A stretch of DNA of 64,000 bases from Paludibacteraceae bacterium (GTDB lineage: Bacteria > Bacteroidota > Bacteroidia > Bacteroidales > Paludibacteraceae): NCBI GenBank assembly GCA_017467185.1, contig JAFTSS010000044.1:1-64000 (forward strand), in the 5' to 3' direction. Shown in pieces: positions 58,925 to 64,000 of this stretch. A program made the position numbers and the translations under genes. The stretch's first letter is position 1. Every line of letters starts with the position of its first letter. A model generated the notes under the pieces. That model was not told where the DNA came from, searched no databases, and saw nothing but the letters and a program-made list of their open reading frames with translations.

Positions 58925-61012
58925 TTATTTCAACCAACGATCGAGCCAGTTGAAGAAACGGCGTTGCCAGAGCACGCTGTTTTGAGGTTGGAGCACCCAG
59001 TGGTTTTCGTCAGGGAATATCAATAACTCAGCAGGTATGCCACGGAGTTTCGCTGCATTGTATGCGCTCATGCCTTGTGATGCAAGAATGCGATAGTCGG
59101 TTTCGCCATGGATAACCATAATTGGAGTATCCCATTTATCCACGAATTTATGAGGTGAATTAGCGTATGTTTCAGCTGTTTTTGGGTTCCAATATGGACC
59201 GCCGAGATCCCAATTTACAAAGAACATCTCTTCTGTTTCAAGGTATTGTTGTTCGAGGTTGAACATGCCATCGTGCGCAATAAAGGCTTTGAAGCGACCT
59301 TCGTGATGACCTGCCATCCAATAGACAGAATAGCCTCCGAATGAAGCACCTACGCAACCCAAGCGGTCGCGGTCAACAAATGGTTCTTTTGCTACATCGT
59401 CGATTGCAGAGAAGTAGTCGCGCATACATTGTCCGCCATAATCCTTAGAGATAGCTTCGAGCCATTCTTGTCCGAAACCGACCAATCCGCGACGGTTAGG
59501 TGCTACGATGATATAGTCGTTAGATGCCATGATTTGGAAGTTCCAGCGATAGCTCCAGAATTGACTTACAGGACTTTGTGGACCACCTTGGCAGTAGAGG
59601 AGAGTAGGATATTTCTTAGCTGGGTCGAAATTGGCTGGGTAAATCACCCACACGAGCATCTCTTTATTGTCGGTAGTTTTCACCCAACGAGGTTCAACTT
59701 TGCCCATATTTACTTGGTCGAGAAGGTGTTTGTTTTCGAAAGTGATTTGAGTTTGTTCGCCATTTTCAGGGTTGATGCTATACACTTCGTTAGGTATTGA
59801 CATTGAGTGGCGAACACCGATGATTTTATTGCCACAGAGCGCAATTTGCTCGTAATCGTGTTGTCCTTCAGTGAGTTGTTTAATTTCACGAGTTGCGATG
59901 TTAGCTTTATATACTTGAGTGCAACCATGCCAGCAGCTGATGAAATAGATATGTTTGCCTTCGGCATCCCATTGCAAAGAGTTGGCATTTTGGTCGAAAT
60001 CGGCAGTGATATATGTGCGAGTGCGAGTAGCTAAATCCATTACAAACAAGCGGTTTTTGTCGCTTTCGTAGCCATCGTGTTCCATGCTTTCCCACGCAAG
60101 TTTAGTACCGTCAGGCGAGAAAGTAGGATTGATGTCGTAGCCCATCATGTCTTTAGAGAGATTGGCAATTGTTTTGCCCTCAGCCACATCGTAGAGATAG
60201 ATGTCGGTGTTGGTAGAGAGGGCATAGGCTTGGCCAGAGAGTTTCTTGCAAGTGTAAGCAATCAATTTTCCGTCAGGCGAGAAAGCCAATTGTTCAGTAC
60301 CACCGAATGGTTTGAGTGGGCACTCGAATGGTTCGCCTTCGATGATATCACGCTCATTGCTAAGCGTTTTGCCATCGTAGTCGTAGAGGAATGGGTGAGG
60401 TACGGTAGTTACCCATTCGTCCCAATGTTTGTACATAAGGTCTTCGACGATGATGCCTGAAGTCTTGTCGAGATCAGGGTAGCGATCGGTTGTACGTTCG
60501 CCCCATTTAACGTTTGCTATAAGGATAACCTGTTTGCTGTCAGGTGAATATAGGTAGTCGTTGATGCCTCCTTCGCGGTTAGATATTTGAGTGCGACCAG
60601 TGCCGTCTGGGTTCATTTCCCATAATTGCATAGAGCCAGATTGAGCCGAGAGGAATGCGATTTTTTTGCCATTTTTCACCCAGCGAGCGTTGAATTCGCC
60701 TTTTAGTGTAGATGTGAGTTGTTGGTTGTCAGAGCCATCGGCATTCATTACAAAGAGTTCGCGATTGCTTTTGTTTTGAGCAACGCTATAGTAACCAACA
60801 CCGTAGAGGATTTTGCTTTGGTCAGGCGATACTTGTACATCACCCAAGCGGCCAAATGCCATAAGTACTTCAGGCGAAATTTTGCCATCAGTGATTGTCA
60901 TTTGGTTACGACCGATGTAGTTTGGGTCGTTTGATTCGTCGATGCGTGCGTTATTAGAGCATCCAACGAGTGCAGCAGCAAGTGCCATAATAGGGAAGAA
61001 TTTGAATTTCAT
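58925..61012 (-). CDS. S9-family dipeptidyl peptidase, lipoprotein
   Basis: 695 residues from ATG 61012, chosen because it begins a lipoprotein signal (LVGCSN, Cys near 18); in-frame sequence to 61078 would add an unlikely N-terminus. A beta-propeller (about 40-430; repeated SPDS/SPDG K-type blades) precedes an alpha/beta-hydrolase domain with the nucleophile S557 in G-A-S-F-G-G, D in GETDYRI and H in PDENHW. The closest general match is DPP5/acylaminoacyl-peptidase of Bacteroidales, which supplies dipeptides for asaccharolytic growth. Complements DPP III at 38207. Confidence 0.9.
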   Translation of the reverse strand: MKFKFFPIMALAAALVGCSNNARIDESNDPNYIGRNQMTITDGKISPEVLMAFGRLGDVQVSPDQSKILYGVGYYSVAQNKSNRELFVMNADGSDNQQLTSTLKGEFNARWVKNGKKIAFLSAQSGSMQLWEMNPDGTGRTQISNREGGINDYLYSPDSKQVILIANVKWGERTTDRYPDLDKTSGIIVEDLMYKHWDEWVTTVPHPFLYDYDGKTLSNERDIIEGEPFECPLKPFGGTEQLAFSPDGKLIAYTCKKLSGQAYALSTNTDIYLYDVAEGKTIANLSKDMMGYDINPTFSPDGTKLAWESMEHDGYESDKNRLFVMDLATRTRTYITADFDQNANSLQWDAEGKHIYFISCWHGCTQVYKANIATREIKQLTEGQHDYEQIALCGNKIIGVRHSMSIPNEVYSINPENGEQTQITFENKHLLDQVNMGKVEPRWVKTTDNKEMLVWVIYPANFDPAKKYPTLLYCQGGPQSPVSQFWSYRWNFQIMASNDYIIVAPNRRGLVGFGQEWLEAISKDYGGQCMRDYFSAIDDVAKEPFVDRDRLGCVGASFGGYSVYWMAGHHEGRFKAFIAHDGMFNLEQQYLETEEMFFVNWDLGGPYWNPKTAETYANSPHKFVDKWDTPIMVIHGETDYRILASQGMSAYNAAKLRGIPAELLIFPDENHWVLQPQNSVLWQRRFFNWLDRWLK

Positions 61013-61169
61013 ATTATTATATTTTTTATGTTTTTTTAGACAGAATGACATAAGGACAAAATTTATTTTTTTTGACACATGCTTCGCTATGCCGTTGGCA
61101 TATCTTGGCGAAAGAATGACATGTTTTTTACTCGCTTTGCTCGTTGTTTTTCAGATAAAAAGATAGAAA

Positions 61170-61310
61170 AATGTCCATAAATCACACAAATTTAAAGTTG
61201 ATTTGTGATTATTTGTGTCATTTGTGGGAGATTATATTTTTAACGTAAATTTTCGTAAATTTTATCGTAAATAATTAATGGATAATTAATGGCAATTTGC
61301 GTTAAAAAAG
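61170..61310. repeat. AAATCACACAAAT and TCGTAAATTTT repeats
   Basis: AAATCACACAAATTTAAAGTTGATTTGTGATTATTTGTGTCATTTGTGGGAG contains an inverted pair of ATCACAAAT-type units. Then ACGTAAATTTTCGTAAATTTTATCGTAAATAATTAATGGATAATTAATGGC follows. The gap 61013-61330 also has a CTCGCTTTGCTCG hairpin (61131-61145) and no gene. Confidence 0.75.
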
Positions 61311-61330
61311 GCGGGGTTATATATTATCTT

Positions 61331-62122
61331 TTAGTATATGTTATTTAAGAATAAGGCGAGGTGGTCGGGGTGGGATTCGAGGTGGTTGCCTATGACGACG
61401 AGGTCGGCTCCGGCATTGAATGCAGCCACCATTTGTTCGGGTGTTTTGATGCCTCCGCCCACGATGAGTGGAATAGAGATAGTTTCGCGTACTGCCGAGA
61501 TAATGCCGTGTGTAATAGGGTTATGCGCTCCGCTGCCAGCTTCGAGATATACCATTTTATGACCTAATAGTTCGCATGCCAAGGCAGTGTCGGTTATCAA
61601 TTGTATATTATCGGTAGGATAGGGTACTGTGTGGCTAATACGCTCAACAGCAGTTTGTTTGCCTCCATCAATAAGAATATATCCCGTAGAAATACACTCA
61701 ACGCCTGAATATTTGATTGCCTTGGCTGCTTCAATGTGTTGCTCTATGAGGTATTTGGCATTACGACCTGAAGCTAATGAGAGAAATAGTAGTGCATCAA
61801 CATTTTCTGCAAATTGCGAAGCATCACCAGGAAACATTATGACAGGCACAGAGGTGAGAGCCTTAATTTTTTCTACAACATCAAATACCGATTTTTTTAA
61901 TTGACTACCGCCTACAAATATGAATTGAGAGTTGAGAGTTGAGATTTGAGAGTTGTTGTTGAGTGTTGACAATATATGACGTAACCACTCATCCGAACAC
62001 TTTTCCGGGTCGATGAGCAGGGCAAACATCTTGCGTCCTGCAGCTTTGTTGGCTAATATTTGGTCGTAAATTGTCAATGCTTTTTCGCGGAAATTTGCGT
62101 TGTATTTTTTTTGTAAACACAA
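61331..62122 (-). CDS. Geranylgeranylglyceryl phosphate synthase family protein
   Basis: TIM-barrel prenyltransferase of the GGGPS/PcrB family joining a polyprenyl diphosphate to glycerol-1-phosphate. F-A-L-L-I-D-P-E-K near 32-40, FVGGSQL near 70, P-V-I-M-F-P-G near 94, YLEAGSGA near 195, and I-V-G-G-G-I-K-T near 220 are all in place. Bacterial group II homologues occur throughout Bacteroidota. Start uncertain: the longest form starts with TTG 62122, TTG 62077 would give a typical N-terminus (LTIYDQIL), and the only ATG (62029) is too late. The first 15 codons lie in a repeat-like AAATTTGCG region. Confidence 0.85.
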   Translation of the reverse strand: MCLQKKYNANFREKALTIYDQILANKAAGRKMFALLIDPEKCSDEWLRHILSTLNNNSQISTLNSQFIFVGGSQLKKSVFDVVEKIKALTSVPVIMFPGDASQFAENVDALLFLSLASGRNAKYLIEQHIEAAKAIKYSGVECISTGYILIDGGKQTAVERISHTVPYPTDNIQLITDTALACELLGHKMVYLEAGSGAHNPITHGIISAVRETISIPLIVGGGIKTPEQMVAAFNAGADLVVIGNHLESHPDHLALFLNNIY

Positions 62123-62127
62123 ATTAT

Positions 62128-62190
62128 CATTAATTAATCGTAAATTATCTGTATAAATTAATGATTAATTTACGGAAATTTGCGTTTGAT
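62128..62190. repeat. ATTAATTAATCGTAAATTA inverted repeat
   Basis: CATTAATTAATCGTAAATTATC and TTAATGATTAATTTACGG form an imperfect inverted pair between the phosphopantetheinyl transferase and GGGPS genes, of the same family as 61239-61300. Confidence 0.6.
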
Positions 62191-62193
62191 ATC

Positions 62194-62820
62194 TTAGATT
62201 GTGTGTACAATAACAAACTCAGGGTAGACTTTGTATTGTAGTTTATAAGTTTTCTTTTCAGCCGAAGCAGTTTCGTGTGCTATGATTTCACCTTCCATAT
62301 AAGGAGTAAATGGTTCAATGATAATTTGTTCGGTAAATTCAACAGTTTCGATACCCATTACCTTATACATAGCTTCTTTGGCTGCCCATAGTATAGTAAG
62401 GTGTATTTTTGAAGAGCGTGCATCGATGCTTTTTAACTCTGCGGGACTTAAGAATTTATGTTTTACGCGTTCTACTTTGTCGCCAATACGTTCGATGTCA
62501 ATACCTACTTTAGCGGTAGGGTGGATAGCTACGAGGGCATAATGGCCTGTGTGCGAAATGCTTATTTCTAAAGAGTTGTCAGCCAAGTAAGGCGCACCAT
62601 TTTCGTGATAGCAAACTCGTTGTTCCTTGCCAGTCAACTCGTTTAAAGCACAACGCGAAGCCAAATATTCAAGTCGGCGTTTAGTGCTAGTGAATGGTAT
62701 AATCTCCTCTGCTATAACTTCATCGTTGTTCAATAGCGACATCAATTCTTCTTCTGATTCTTGGATGTCCCATAATGCAATGGCAAGGCCATTATTGTAT
62801 GTGTGTTTTTCGATTAGCAT
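62194..62820 (-). CDS. 4'-phosphopantetheinyl transferase superfamily protein
   Basis: 208 residues. Sfp-type two-lobed fold: G-I-D-I-E-R-I near 110-116 and W-A-A-K-E-A-M-Y-K near 148-156, giving the Mg-binding Asp/Glu set, and EISISHTGHYALVA near 89. Activates carrier proteins by transferring phosphopantetheine from CoA. Gene order gldE-gldD-PPTase is widespread in Bacteroidota. It may be the sole or accessory enzyme for fatty-acid or other carrier proteins; the target is not shown. Confidence 0.9.
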   Translation of the reverse strand: MLIEKHTYNNGLAIALWDIQESEEELMSLLNNDEVIAEEIIPFTSTKRRLEYLASRCALNELTGKEQRVCYHENGAPYLADNSLEISISHTGHYALVAIHPTAKVGIDIERIGDKVERVKHKFLSPAELKSIDARSSKIHLTILWAAKEAMYKVMGIETVEFTEQIIIEPFTPYMEGEIIAHETASAEKKTYKLQYKVYPEFVIVHTI

Positions 62821-62849
62821 AGTATTTTGATTTTATTATTTATTATCTA

Positions 62850-62985
62850 TTATTTCCCACAGATTACACGGATATCACGGAAATATTTATTTAAACTTTT
62901 CGATTCGCTCGTTTTTGGCAAGCCAAAAACATTGCTCTATGGATGGCACGGATTTTTTACTCGCGATGCTCGTGTAAATTAATTT
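62850..62985. repeat. CACAGATTACACGGATATCACGG and CTCG-hairpin repeats
   Basis: CCCACAGATTACACGGATATCACGG (about 62857-62880) matches the ATTTGTG(T/G)NATTTGTGGG family in reverse. TTCGATTCGCTCG, TTTTTGGCAAGCCAAAAA (perfect hairpin at 62913-62930) and ACTCGCGATGCTCG follow. No gene in 62821-63022. Confidence 0.75.
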
Positions 62986-63022
62986 TCAATTTTATCGTCA
63001 AAGTCACAAAGATTTTCTGTTG

Positions 63023-63604
63023 TTATTCTTCATTCCATTCAAGCGTTTCAATCAAGTGAATCATATCTTGTAGCACATAGTTGGCGGCAGGGGCGATAGA
63101 GTCGGCATTTGGTGTATGATTGAAATATAGCGACCCACGCAAAAAATTGTGTACACTATCAGTTACGTAGAACTGAGCAGGCGAAGCTGCATTGCCTTTC
63201 ATTTCGTATAGAATGCCATACACATGGGTTGTGTCGTTGCCGTAATAGCTTTCTTGAATAGCATCGGCGCGCACTGTATGTTTATATGCTAAAGAATGAC
63301 TCTCTTCTGTAACTTGCTGAAATGTAGATTCGTTTATGCGCTTATAGCTTAAGTGTATTTTAGCGTTTAGCGTAGGATAAACTAAATTTATCCACTCATC
63401 AGCCTTTGTTGCGTGAGTGTTGTCGGTTTTATCGGGATGGCAGTGTACGCTTTTTTCTATACTGTATGGACCTAAATTATTCACTTCAACATATTCATGC
63501 TCAGGTATATCAATGCGGAAATATCCGTATGGTTTAGGTTGAGCTTTTTTGCCACATCCCACCAGAATAGTACACAAAAATAATACAGCTATAAGCTTTT
63601 TCAT
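63023..63604 (-). CDS. gldD: Gliding motility lipoprotein GldD
   Basis: 193 residues from ATG 63604. Lipobox I-L-V-G-C near 14-18. Then P-K-P-Y-G-Y-F-R-I-D-I-P (about 24-35), the family hallmark, and H-L-S-Y-K near 92. GldD is needed with GldE for gliding and type IX secretion in flavobacteria; in Bacteroidales the pair is kept mainly with type IX secretion. Three likely type IX cargo proteins in this window are consistent with that. Confidence 0.93.
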   Translation of the reverse strand: MKKLIAVLFLCTILVGCGKKAQPKPYGYFRIDIPEHEYVEVNNLGPYSIEKSVHCHPDKTDNTHATKADEWINLVYPTLNAKIHLSYKRINESTFQQVTEESHSLAYKHTVRADAIQESYYGNDTTHVYGILYEMKGNAASPAQFYVTDSVHNFLRGSLYFNHTPNADSIAPAANYVLQDMIHLIETLEWNEE

Positions 63605-63635
63605 TTTTTGAACGTAAATTATCATAAATTATTCA

Positions 63636-63666
63636 CAAATTATGAATTATGAATTATGAATTATGT
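63636..63666. repeat. TTATGAATTATGAATTATG repeat at the gldE end
   Basis: Four 8-bp GAATTATG units that include the gldE stop codon (minus strand CAT AAT TCA TAA). Confidence 0.9.
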
Positions 63667-64000
63667 TAAGTTTTACTTTTAAGATTCTTCGAGCATTCAT
63701 TGCTACAATTTTGAATTTGTAGTTTTTATAGGTAATTTCTTCATTTAGTTCTGGAAAATCGCCCTTCAACTCTAAAATCAATCCAGCTAAAGTATCGACA
63801 TCTTCTGTTATATCTTCAAAGTCTTCAGACTCAATGTCTGTAGCTCGGAAAAAGTCGGTCAACATAATTTTAGCTTCAAACACGTATGACCCATCATTTT
63901 GCTTGGTATATAGCGAGTTGTCGACATCATATTCATCACTAATTTCACCTACAATTTCTTCAAGTACGTCCTCTAAAGTAACCATACCCGAAGTGCCACC
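63647..64000 (-). CDS. gldE: Gliding motility-associated protein GldE, C-terminal part
   Basis: Runs off the window at 64000; only the last 117 residues are seen. GTSGMVTLEDVLEEIVGEI is the end of the second CBS domain, followed by a CorC/HlyC (transporter-associated) domain (SLYTKQNDGSYVFEAKIMLTDF, DVDTLAGLILELKGDFP, YKFKIVAMNARRILKVKL). Full-length homologues also have an N-terminal DUF21 membrane domain. The last five residues (I-I-H-N-S) and stop are encoded by an ATAATTCATAATTCATAA repeat. Confidence 0.88.
   Translation of the reverse strand, partial: GGTSGMVTLEDVLEEIVGEISDEYDVDNSLYTKQNDGSYVFEAKIMLTDFFRATDIESEDFEDITEDVDTLAGLILELKGDFPELNEEITYKNYKFKIVAMNARRILKVKLNIIHNS

Overview
The window is AT-rich bacterial chromosome that I assign to the order Bacteroidales (phylum Bacteroidota). 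The evidence is: three proteins with C-terminal type IX secretion sorting domains; gldD and gldE homologues; a dipeptidyl-peptidase III with the HECLGH motif; Bacteroidota-only families (DUF4199, DUF6048, DUF6452, DUF3098); the gene order ftsX-DUF3098-uppP-truB-queA; a Bacteroidota-type SRP RNA; and promoters of the TTTG-N19/20-TAnnTTTG type. I see no rRNA, CRISPR array, prophage or complete insertion sequence. Family-level identity cannot be read from the sequence.

Layout. 1-8.7 kb: one giant modular surface protein split by a single-base frameshift. 8.9-14 kb: SPOR lipoprotein, RNase Z, TPR/PD40 protein, NfeD-FloA pair. 14.2-19 kb: glycogen/alpha-glucan cluster (debranching enzyme, GT4 synthase, GH57). 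19.2-19.4 kb: SRP RNA and tRNA-Thr. 19.5-26.3 kb: DUF4199, GT2, lipoprotein/DUF6048 pair, GHL10 hydrolase, kdsB, pyrH. 26.3-35.3 kb (minus strand): queA, truB, uppP, DUF3098, ftsX, nadE, LysE exporter, miaA, a PRiA4_ORF3 protein. 35.5-45.6 kb (plus): secreted endonuclease I, DPP III, riboflavin synthase, a conserved unknown, a four-helix-bundle (S23-like) gene, DUF456, a His/Tyr/Ser-rich exported protein, a FadL-type porin. 46-64 kb (minus): PBP1A, PAP2 phosphatase, meaB, DUF1573, GT2, LpxL-type acyltransferase, an acidic unknown, Na/Pi cotransporter, BspA-type leucine-rich protein, S9 peptidase, GGGP synthase, phosphopantetheinyl transferase, gldD, partial gldE. Much of this is envelope biogenesis (uppP, PBP1A, PAP2, kdsB, LpxL, GTs), tRNA modification and protein/peptide turnover.

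The most unusual property lies between the genes. Nearly every junction carries a short-period repeat (units of about 7-16 bp in roughly ten sequence families). These repeats often begin exactly at the stop codon of one gene and end at, or supply, the start codon of the next. In places they have become coding: C-terminal tails of the LpxL-type protein, MeaB and GldE, the first codons of two proteins, and three signal peptides. Other signals are a 6S-like structured RNA with its own promoter and terminator, a Pho-box-like array of 11-bp repeats upstream of the Na/Pi transporter, REP-like palindromes with compensatory changes in inverted positions around the BspA-type gene, and an S23-like gene bracketed by inverted repeats. 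All similarity statements come from reading motifs; nothing was searched or computed.
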